From contig OZ038321.1 of NCBI GenBank assembly GCA_964035795.1, forward strand, positions 10,420,324-10,484,323: a stretch of 64,000 bases of DNA, read 5' to 3'. A program made the translations under genes and the position numbers. The DNA comes from Pterobdella sp. o SKG-2022 (taxonomy: Eukaryota; Annelida; Clitellata; Hirudinida; Piscicolidae). The notes beneath the pieces are model-generated. The model had not been told where the DNA came from, did not search any database, and was given only the letters and a program-made list of their open reading frames with translations. Of the stretch, positions 23,000 through 31,641 are shown in pieces (the first letter of the stretch is position 1; every line of letters begins with the position of its first letter).

Positions 23000-24332
23000 A
23001 ATAAGTTTTTTATAAAAATTTTGCATAGCCTTTAATGGAAAAATTCTTCCTAATGACAAATATTCCAAACTGTCAGCGTTTTGAGAAAATTTGAGCCAGA
23101 ATCAAAAAAAATATCTATTAATCAATCAATGGTGCTCTATTATGGCAAGCATGGGTTTAGGCAACTAATCAAAAAGAAATCAAAAAACTTTGGGTATAAG
23201 ATCCGATCACTCTGTACCTCCTCAGGGTACCTGATAAACTTTATTTCATATCAGAGTTGCAAAACAACACTACTGTTCCTACCAAAGCATACATGATTTG
23301 GGTGCATCATTTTTGCTTCAGCTAGTTTCATTTTTGCCAAAATGACAGGGATAATTTATTCATGAGTTATGAGGCAAGGTTACTAATTTAGGGCATTATC
23401 AAACAGAGGCTAAAAAAGAAATGAAAAATACATACGTGGCCTAAAATCTATGATGACATCAAAACACATTCCTATTGTGGCTGTTGTTGTTGAGCGCCAA
23501 CTTTCAGTCTCTGCTGACACTCTTTGAAACGAGTGCCGAAAGATACTTGTAACTTAGAGTTGTTTGGGATTTTTGGTGAGCAGTAAAAAAATGAATGGAT
23601 GGATTTTCGAAATGTTCTGTAGCATGAAAAGACAAAAAAGTTTTAACTATAGCATTGAAAGCTTTTGGAATCAATTCTATGACAAAAGTAAACCGAGTAA
23701 CGACGATCTCCCAAAAAAAAAGTAATAGCCGAGAGCCTTGAAGTTAAAAATGTATACAATACTTTCATGGTGGAGAGGAGGTGGGAATCATTTTAATCAA
23801 TATGCCCACCAAAAAGTTTTTTTCCGAATCAAAAACTGGTGGTATCCATTATTTGCATTTGGTCTCGATGCTTCATGCCAAAATGCTTGGATGGTTCATC
23901 CTTAAATATAAGGGAACTTTTATATGAAGATAAAATGATAAATTTTAACATCAAAACACAATGTATTTAATCTGAAAAACGAGCTTGAAGCTAATGTATA
24001 AAATATAATTTTGTATTCCACCTAAAATTATGGTATTCTTTTTACAGAAAATAATTTTGATTCTTTATGATAAATATTAAAGTATTTATGTATTTTTTAA
24101 ATAAAAATTTGAATATTTTGCTTGTTTTATTAACATCACAAAATGACAAACTAATTCAGAAAAATTTTTTACACACCTGCACGGTGTCACTAGTGACACT
24201 TCCGTAGCTATTCATATTTAGCGCTTAATAGAAATACTTTTTATAACCTTTGATTTGAACTCTATTTTTATTTAATTTCAAAATTTTATATAAATTAAAC
24301 CACGCATAACGTCCTGGTCATTCACGACTTAA
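23000..24332 (+). mobile_element. piggyBac-like element, copy 1, 3' end at TTAA
   Basis: The plus strand has INQSMVLYYGKHGFRQLIKK then FGYKIRSLCTSSGYLINF at 23110-23240, matching the piggyBac DE.M...YGRHG...I..KP..FGYK.W.LC...GYL region (the D is N here). Near 23780-23900 follow a YNQ/FNQYAH-like stretch and WWYPLFAFGLDASCQNAW, nearly identical to WWCPLFAFGLDASCQNAW in the copy at 62426 onward. The 3' region holds CACCTGC and GTGTCACTAGTGACAC at 24180-24200 and ends ATAACGTCCTGGTCATTCAC-GACTTAA at 24332. The 5' end was not found. Many stops. Confidence 0.8.
24176..24215 (+). repeat. piggyBac subterminal palindrome, copy 1
   Basis: CACCTGCACGGTGTCACTAG followed by TGACACTTCCGTA. The GTGTCAC-TA-GTGACAC palindrome recurs in the other piggyBac copy near 62550-62590 on the minus strand, at a comparable distance from the TTAA end. 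Confidence 0.7.
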
Positions 24333-24413
24333 GGCCATTTTTATTATCTAGATGTAAAAAATTCATGTAAATATTGAAAGCACATCATTTACTGCATTTT
24401 ATAAATGAAAACA

Positions 24414-24577
24414 TAATAGAAACAAACACTAAGGCTTATTGAGAAACTTAATACACGAAGCTTTTTGTAAGAGTATCTTACATTATCTAGTTTTCACATT
24501 AGATAATGTAAGATACTCTTACGAAAAGCTTCGTGTATTAAGTTTCTCAATAAACCTTAGTGTTTGTTTCTATTATA
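24414..24577. mobile_element. Palindromic MITE, copy 2
   Basis: A 164-bp near-perfect hairpin. Left arm AATAGAAACAAACACTAAGG ... ACGAAGCTTTTTGTAAGAGT ... TTACATTATCTA; the right arm is its complement with about two mismatches in the inner 65 bp, and a loop of about 10 nt. Non-coding. Such low arm divergence means a young insertion or gene-conversion between arms. The GGCTAT..TACGTCA motif lies just right of it at 24587. Confidence 0.85.
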
Positions 24578-24741
24578 TTGATTTCCGGCTATTTTACGTC
24601 AACAATATGAAAATGTTTCAAATAAAGCAAAAGCGCAAATGACAGAATTAGATTTTTACTTGTAAACTTGAACAAAAGTGAATTAACAAAGATTTTTAAT
24701 GTTTATAACCTATTTACAAAATATACAAATTTCTATTTCAA

Positions 24742-25202
24742 CTATAAAAAAAATTCATTCTCTTGATTAGTGCTGTCATCAAAAAATTGTTCATTGGCTT
24801 TAATGAATCGAGGATGAGGTCTTAAAACACTAGCTAGACCTTTAAAACTCCCGTCTTTTTTATCAATTCTATTTGGTGAAGCACAGCGTGGAGTAGTACC
24901 TCTCGATAAGAAACGAAAAGAATGGTTTTGGTTGGGACTAGTTATTGGTGTAGTTCGTCCACTCACTAAAGGAGTAGAAGGAAGAGATTGGTAATATTTT
25001 TGAAACCATGAAGAAGGAATATTAACACTTTTAGTGTTGTTTGGCCATGTATTACTAATTTGGAATTTATAAGAACACACGTGAGGCTGAGTTACTGATT
25101 TATACAAATTCGCTTTCATCACTTCAGACGATATTTTGTGATTTCTGGATTCTTCCTGCATTGTTATCTTCGCTGCTGGTTCTAAAATATTCTGCATAGA
25201 TC
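24742..25202 (-). CDS. Exon 2 of an unrecognised two-exon gene
   Basis: The acceptor TTTTTTAG precedes GATCTATGCAG at 25202. With phase 1 from the exon at 30046-30187 the frame continues as SMQNILEPAAKITMQEESRN to a stop at 24742. Part of the 200-aa protein described at the gene-level entry. It has serine/threonine-proline motifs (GRTTPITSPNQ, RGTTPRCASPNR, an imperfect repeat) and an acidic C-terminus. Unlike its surroundings it is an uninterrupted frame without transposon motifs. Confidence 0.7.
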
Positions 25203-28200
25203 CTAAAAAAGTTATTTCAAAAATGTATAAGTTTAGAATTAAAATTTAATTGAATTAAAATTTATAAAAAGTTGAAAGAAAATTTGAACTTTTTTAGCTG
25301 TGAAGATACTATATGTATACCTTTTATAAATATTGGAAACACATTTTGTGCTGACCTACATGATTGTTTTGTAGGTAGAATAAATCTTATTATTTAACAT
25401 TCTATATGTCTATAAATTATGAATATTGAATAGTTGTATGCATAAAAAAGGTTGACTTGACAAGTTTGCGCCCAAAATACTAATGACAGTAATCTTTTCA
25501 TGAAACTTAACATAAAAACCTCATAAAAAGTCATAATGAAATTTCGGAAAAAAAATAATGGTCTGGGCACAAAATCATATAGAACTAAAAATAATATTTT
25601 TAATATTAATTATATTTAATAATATTTTTAATACGTCGTCTGTCCTTTTTCAAGGGTTTGACGAAATTCTGAGTTTCCATGTTTTTCTTTTGAAAGGCTA
25701 GCTCTCTTCTAAATCCATTATTTTTTAAATTTTTTCCACACATTTCTTCTAGGTCTTATTTGACCTACCGACTGGTTTACGCCCCTCAAGGTTCACATTG
25801 TACACCTTCAGCGTCAAACTGTCTTTTGGCTTCCTCAATATATGGCCAAACCACCTCAATCTTTGACTTCTAAGTCTGTTTTCTAACCGTAATATATCAC
25901 ATATTTCCGCCAAAGAATTACCTCGTTGTCCGATATAATTCATGCTAACCAGTCGTCTCAGTCCTCCCGATGGACTGCCACCTTGTCGTGGTCGAGAAGT
26001 GTGAGCATTTCCGTGACCCTAAAAGCTATCCTGGCGCGAGCGTAAGCTCCTGGTAGGGCCACCAAAGTTGGACAAGTCAAGGGTAGAGGTCGGACTAAGT
26101 GTAGTCTACTGGTCCTCCAGGCTGGGAGTTTGAACGAGGCTAACAACCCGGCTCTGTAAAAAAAATGTGTTACAGAAACTACAACATCAAAGATCGAAAA
26201 CTGCTTGGTCCAGAAAGGGTTCTCTCTAGCAGAGACCATGATGCGAACTGGAAAGATAGTGCGCTGGCAACTCTTCTGACGACCAAGAACAAAACCAAGA
26301 TAGAAACCTGGAACATCAGAACCCTACACGAGACAGGCAAGACAGCTCAAGTCTGTCGAGAGATGCAAAAATACAACCTGATACATCCTAGGCTTATGTG
26401 AGACAAGATGGACAGAATCAGGAAGAAAGCAACTATTGGGCGGAGAAATCATCATCCACCCTGGACAAAATGAAGGCCAAACCCACACCAACGGAGTAGC
26501 ATTGCTGATAACACCCGAAGCAAAACGAGCACTTCTGTCTTGGGAGCCTATGTCACCAAGGATCCTCACGGCACGCTTCAAATCAAGGGGCAGAAAAGTT
26601 ACCACCATCTAGTGCTACACCCCTACCAAGATGGCAGCCATTGGAGAGAAGAATGTGTTTCACCAACAAATCCAAGCAGCCATAGACAAGACACCAATAA
26701 AATTTAAATTTTTATGAAAGACATGAATGCCAAGATAGGTGCCGATAACACAAACAGCAAACACATTATGAGCAAATATGGCATTGGAGTACAGAATGAG
26801 AATGGAGGAATTTTTGTAGAGTTCTGCGCCTTCAATGATCTGGTCATTGGAGGTACCTCGTTTCCCCATGAAACCACGTGGTTTTTCTCTGACGGGAAGA
26901 CCAGTTTGACCACACCACCATCAGTTGCAAGTGGAGACAAAACCTGCCAAGATAAAACGTGGCGCAGCCGCGGGGTCAAATCACCACCTGGTTTTGGCAG
27001 TACTCAAAACCAAGTTGAAGACCATTGCACAAATACAACCAGCACAGCTTAAAAGTGAAATCCAAAGCAGAAACGTTCAACATTGAATAAAGGAACAGAT
27101 TCAGTGTACTTTCTTAACTCCCAGACAACACAGTAGAAGAACATTAGCAAATCCTTCGAGAAACCTGGACAACAATCTGCAAAACATCTTGGGCAAGAAA
27201 ACTAGGATTAACAAAAAGTGGCTTTCAACAGACACCTAGACACTCATCACTGAAAGGAAGCGCCTGAAAGACCAGCTCAAAGGTACGCAAGACCAAGCTG
27301 AAAAACACAAACTACTGTACTGGAAGACAAACAGACAAGTAAAACGAAGCGCGAGTCAAGATAAAAAAAAAACGTACATCGAGGAATTGACTGCAGAAGC
27401 TGAAAGTCCTGCAGGCCAGCGCAACAAAAAACGTCTGTATGGGACCACCAAGACACTCTCCGGCAAAAACAGCAATCTAAGTCGGCCTGTAAAGGACAAG
27501 GACGAAAACATCATCCTTGGCGAAGAAAAGTAGAGAGCACGATAAGCGAAACATTTCAAAGAAACGCTTAAGCAAACAGAACCATCTGTCATCCCGCTAC
27601 CTAACAAGCTCCTCGACATCAACATCAACTTTCCTAGCAAGACTGAGATTGTCAAGGCCACTAAGTTCCTTGAAACAACTTTGGAGACATTTTTGACTCT
27701 TCGGAGCAAGCGAGTGTATGTGCCATCAAATTTCTTGACTGCAGCATTGGCCATTACCCACGATTCACATCCGTATAGCAGTATGGAATTAATAGTAGAT
27801 TTGAAAATCCTCACTTTCGTTTCTGTAGTAACGCGAGAGTTCCAGATTTTTTCTAGAGTCGATAGCGCGCCATGATTTTCCGATTCGGGTGTTGATATCT
27901 TGTGAGAAGTTGGTGTAGCCTCACAAATAAAGAAAGTCATCAACCTTTTCAAGTTCTTCACGATTTATAACATGAATATGACTTCCTACAGAAGGATTAA
28001 AATGCATTGCTTTGGTCTTGCTGGTATTGAGAAAAAGACCTATATTTTGAGTTGTGTACTCAATTTTGTGAAGAGACTCGGATTTGTTGATCGTATCTTC
28101 TTACTCATTTCTTACTCTCATATAATAGTACAGGTCTGATGCATGCATCTTATATGCCTGATCGGTATTTAAGTGGAATTATATTGTTCCTTAGTAGACC

Positions 28201-30187
28201 TAAAAAATTCCTTCAACTCAGCCATGCCGATTCAATTCTTTCTTCAACTGTCCTCTCAACACCCTTGTCACAATCAAAAAAATTTCCTGAATAATTTAAA
28301 GATTCGACCCATTCTATTACCTCACCATCTTCTAATTCAACCGTGCTTCTAGAGATTTTTTTTACCTCAAGCAATCTAGTCATTGGTGGGTCCTTCTCAG
28401 GTTCCCAACAAGACCGTCCAGTTTTCAAAAGCTCAGCCACTCTCCTAGCGTGCGTCCACAAGCTTTCGGATCCCAGTGTGGTACTTATTTTAAAGCAGAT
28501 GAAGAGATGATGGGTGTTGTGAGAGTGGGCATGAGGGTGAGGAATGGAATGATGGTGAAATTTTGTTGAGGTATAAAAGGATGAAAGGCGGTTTGTTTGA
28601 TCTGACTTTGGCCAGAGTGCGTTGTGTGTGGTGCTCTGGGTGGTGGGTACAAAACACTACTCCTCCCTATTATTGAATATGCCAATTTCTTCTCACCCAC
28701 CCCTCTAAACAAAAACAAAACGCAGCCTAGAGAGCAACCACAGAATGTACACTAAACATCAAATTTCAATACCTCCACTTAAAAACAAAAATTCTCCCAC
28801 TTCAGACTTCAAGCCTCACAACTCAACTTCACACAAAAAGCTCATTTCAGGTACAAAAGACAATTCACAACAACAACAGCCCGACTACAGGAATCATCTT
28901 TAGATGGTGTTTGGCCCAACGAAGAATTCCTGCCAACGAGAAAAGACGGTCTGGATTCCCTGGCTCTCGTTCCTAGACCACCACCCTTCAAGGCCCTTCA
29001 ACTCAACTTTATACGTGCCGAAAATGTGGAGCTCAACCTGGGTCCTATACAACACTGCGGGGGGAGAGGCACGTCAACGGCGCTACGATGCAAACGATGC
29101 AACAGAATCTCCCCTATCGAACTAACCCATCAGCCCCTTTACTTGCTCAAAAACAACAACCACACCATAAACATACCCACCAACCACACCACTCCCACCC
29201 AAATAAAAACAGCATAAAAAACAATACACAACTAAATTTCAACTCCCCACAAAAAAATATTCAACAAACAACCCTCAACCATACATGACTCAAAAACCCC
29301 CTAAGACCACCACACACGACACATTTTCACTCAACTCAGAGCAAATCACTCTTATCCCCTCATACCTCTACAAAACCTCACCAGCATTCCATCTTTTACC
29401 TTATGTCCACTTTGTCACACACCTTCATGACACTTTACATTTGCCCCAAAATTGAAACCACATTGGATCCTGAAAGTTTGTGGACCAACCCTGAGAGAGC
29501 AGTTAAGCTCCTGGAGCAATTAAGGTCTTGATGGGAGCTTCAAAGACACCCACATTAGTGCCTGGAGTGAAAAAAATCATTTCTTATTATCATGAAGAAG
29601 ACATGACCACCATCATAATAATTAGGCCTTGGCAATGTATTAGCCACATCCTAATAGTTCCATAGTTAAAATATCTCTTCATTGAACATTGGATGAAAAA
29701 AAATGAGATTACCCTGAAACAAGATGGAGTCAAACAACAAAAGTGGAGCTCAAAGAATTGAAGCACCACCAAGCTGGGCAAAAACAGAAATGGAGACTTT
29801 TTTAATTGTCTTATGTGTCAGCAGATGCAACAGCCATAATAATATACCAATTGATTAAATAATTTAATTAGTTAATTAAGTTTTTTTAGAATATGAAACG
29901 CCTGGAATTGTTAGTATTGTTATGTGAATATCAAATGTTTCAAAATTAGCTACATTTAATTTATTTTTCTTTTCAGATTTTGAGTCTGAAAATCATCAAT
30001 AATGATTTTTTGGGTTATTCGATAATGCAATACTTTTACATTTACCTCTAATAGTAGCTATGCTAGCGTTGGATCCAGCCCATTCCTTCACAGTAGTTAG
30101 ATTTGATGTCAATTTAAACCTACTCTGTCGCATAACAGGTCGTAAATGGCCAGACCAGTTTTGTAAATTACGTTGTTCTTCAGACAT
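24742..30187 (-). CDS. Unrecognised two-exon gene, 200 aa
   Basis: Join 30187-30046 (142 nt) to 25202-24742 (461 nt), minus strand. The start ATG gives MSEEQRNLQNWSGHLRPVMR; exon 1 ends ...ATIRG at donor AGAG|GTAAATG and exon 2 opens after TTTTTTAG, in phase. The protein is polar, without signal peptide or membrane segment, rich in S, T, N and Q, with two TTP/SP repeats and an end DDSTNQENEFF. I do not recognise the family; conserved-looking blocks are the N-terminal LQNWSGHLRP and TWPNNTKSVNIPSSWFQKY. The 4.8-kb intron is filled with LINE remnants on both strands. Further 5' non-coding exons are possible. Confidence 0.6.
25205..25640. other. Intron sequence, nothing recognised
   Basis: AT-rich part of the intron of the two-exon gene; no repeat family assigned. 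Confidence 0.45.
25640..25950 (-). mobile_element. LINE C-terminal fragment
   Basis: The minus strand 25943-25749 reads ICDILRLENRLRSQRLRWFG then HILRKPKDSLTLKVYNV and EGRKPVGRS. This is the RLRW.GHI.R....L..V......GRRPVGR motif at the end of many LINE ORFs. Its upstream end abuts the 5' end of the plus-strand LINE at 25950. Confidence 0.75.
25950..27657 (+). mobile_element. LINE 5' half: leader, endonuclease and linker
   Basis: The plus strand starts with a GC-rich leader (GACTGCCACCTTGTCGTGGT, CTCCTGGTAGGGCCACC). The endonuclease follows: TKIETWNIRTLHETGKTAQV (26290), GGEIIIHPGQNEGQTHTNGV, ALLSWEPMSPRILTARFKS, then MNAKIGADNTNSKHIMSKYG (normally GD.NAK.G), NENGGIFVEFCAFNDLVIGG, up to the linker KKTYIEELTAEAESPAGQRN and NKKRLYGTTKTLSG (27400). 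Stops (for example at 26401 and 26704) break it. It ends abruptly near 27657 where a minus-strand LINE end begins. Confidence 0.85.
27660..28110 (-). mobile_element. LINE C-terminal fragment, convergent with the previous one
   Basis: The minus strand reads LFLNTSKTKAMHFNPS at about 28050 (K.INT.KTK.M), VDDFLYL, then TLEKIWNSRVTTETKVRIFK, STINSILLYGCESWVMANAA and VKKFDGTYTRLLRRVKNVS at 27880-27690. This is the usual KTK, F.YLG, ...KIR.F...V..VLLYG.E.W..., LD.F....LR order. Its 3' side faces the 3' side of the plus-strand LINE half at 27657. Confidence 0.8.
28210..28465 (-). mobile_element. LINE fragment fused to a jockey-like LINE end
   Basis: A single minus-strand frame (28461-28213) starts with SLWTHARRVAELLKTGRSCW, a jockey-like LINE terminus, and switches to LLEVKKISRSTVELEDGEVI, EWVESLNYSGNFFDCDKGVE and RIESAW, the pre-thumb segment of the zinc-finger type LINEs (V..FKYLG......GGVE..V..RI..AW). 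The chimaera marks an old recombination or insertion junction near 28390. Confidence 0.6.
28465..28720 (-). mobile_element. Jockey-like LINE C-terminal fragment
   Basis: The minus strand reads RAPHTTHSGQSQIKQTAFHP, FIPQQNFTIIPF and then STTLGSESLWT. The related copy at 40441-40905 carries SPHSRPTQIKQITFHPLIPQ and CLLCHTHHHDTLHLFTCPKI. Both are ends of the same LINE family. Confidence 0.7.
28725..29610 (+). mobile_element. Internally deleted LINE with degenerate 2A-like peptide
   Basis: The plus strand has an N-terminal part with IRAENVELNLGP at 29011-29046 followed by a Cys-rich CKRCNRISP, and soon after, the C-terminal end of the same kind of LINE: MSTLSHTFMTLYICPKIETT then LDPESLWTNPERAVKLLEQL (29405-29530). 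The entire endonuclease and RT region is missing between about 29330 and 29390. 2A-like peptides followed by zinc fingers are known from CR1/L2/jockey-type LINEs. The family is the one seen in minus orientation at 28465-28720 and 40441-40905. Confidence 0.65.
29014..29046 (+). other. Degenerate 2A-like ribosome-skipping motif
   Basis: RAENVELNLGP in frame with the LINE N-terminal reading. The active consensus is D-V/I-E-x-N-P-G-P; here D is N and the first P is L, so skipping should be lost or weak. The position, just before a Cys-rich segment, is as in known LINE 2A peptides. Confidence 0.6.
29610..30040. other. Intron sequence, nothing recognised
   Basis: AT-rich stretch between the plus-strand LINE and exon 1 of the two-exon gene; no motif assigned. 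Confidence 0.45.
30046..30187 (-). CDS. Exon 1 of the unrecognised two-exon gene
   Basis: The ATG at 30187 opens MSEEQRNLQNWSGHLRPVMR; the frame runs to ATTAGAG, donor GTAAATG at 30045, leaving phase 1. It matches exon 2 at 25202. Upstream of the ATG lies TTTTATTAAAG, which could itself be a splice acceptor, so a 5' non-coding exon may exist. Confidence 0.65.
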
Positions 30188-30979
30188 CTTTAATAAAATC
30201 AATATAAACTTGACGAAATCAATATGATTGAACCATCACGAAGTAGTTAATTTTTAAATAAATTATAATGCAGATTTAAAAAACTTTACAACAAATTTTT
30301 TAACTCTGAAGAACAAATAACAAACCAAACAAGTGCTTGTGTTTTGTATACATATACTTGAATATACTCAATTGTGCTAGTTATACAGTGTTCATTAGCC
30401 TGTGTTTCGTATGGCGCAGTCGAATTGAAACATACAAGAGACAAAATCACAAATACATATTTGATTGGTTGACAATAAATCACAAAATAAATAGAAAAAT
30501 TCATTTGTTCGGATAAAATTATTATTAAACTAATAAGTATATACAAAATTTTGATTTATAAAAAGAATAAATTAATACTAAACGCTCAAAACGACGATTT
30601 ATTGTGACATGTCTCATCCAGGAGTGCTAATTTCCTTCCATCTCCTGTAATGTAAATGGTAGTTTTTCCGCGACCCCGAATTGGAGCTTGTGGTGAGCGA
30701 AAAAGCTATGAAAATTTATATATTTATCAACTGCTATAGTTTTAAAGAAATACTAATTTAAATTTTTTTATTCATAATTTTTATTGTTTTGTAATCTTTT
30801 AAAGTGAACGTTATTAACAGTTTCAAGGATCGGGTTGATTTTTTCATAACCGTCTTCCAATCGATAAGTCTTAGCATTTCTTCTATTCTTGATTTTTTCA
30901 TATCATGAAACCAACTAAGTATGAATATATTTTTTTTTGCAGTTGAAAAGTCATTATAAACAACGGCTTTGTAGACCTC

Positions 30980-31262
30980 CGTGAACTGTGAAACTCCTCT
31001 TTCAACTCAAACTTTTTTTCTCAGTTATATATATATAAAGTTTTTAAAGCAACCGGTCGTTTTGAGGAAAGCAGACGGGAACACGCTAGGCTTGAATGCG
31101 ACCTCCGGATAGGAAAACATCAGAGCATGTAACAGAACTAACGTGCGGTCAATGTGGGAGACCATGTTTGAGCAGAGGGGATTTTTTGTGTCATTTAAGG
31201 TCTCTTCGACGTCGTCGTGTTTCTTCGGCCAAGCATGAGAAGGTCAGATCAGTGCACATTAC
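30980..31262 (+). mobile_element. LINE C-terminal zinc-finger fragment
   Basis: Plus-strand frame 31096-31302 contains ELTCGQCGRPCLSRGDFLCH followed by LRSLRRRR. The C-x2-C...S..GL..H.R pattern is the terminal zinc finger of a common LINE group. Only the extreme end of the ORF remains. Confidence 0.65.
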
Positions 31263-31641
31263 TCAATTTTTTAACAAAACAAAATTTTTATATAATTATT
31301 AATTAATGAATAATTTTACCCGAATAAATGAATTTTTATATTTATTTTTTGAATTTTGTCAACTAATCAAATGTTTTTGTGAGGTTGTCGCTTGTGTGTT
31401 TCGATGCTACTGCGCCATTCGAAACAGGTTAATCAACACTGCCCATTCGCACCCAATTATCTCATGAAATCACCCCGAATCTCGCATATTTTTGTCAAAC
31501 TTCAAATTTGTATGATGTAGATGTTTTACAAAAAAAATATCGCCATTAGCATTTTGGACACAAACAGGCAGTTTGTATAATGTTCGACTCAGTAAGCTTT
31601 GTAATTTTTAGTCGTGCTCAAATCAAATTGCTTCGAAAATA

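Noticed and set aside
24414..24577. microRNA precursor
   Set aside because: The stem is far longer and more perfect than a pri-miRNA and the sequence is repeated at 16144 and 59672; a MITE explains it.
27600..27720. Twin-priming inversion of one LINE
   Set aside because: Twin priming joins the 5' sides of the two parts; here their 3' sides meet.
30046..30187. Exon of the ciliary protein Flattop because of LQNWS
   Set aside because: Only five residues match; the rest of the protein does not resemble that family.
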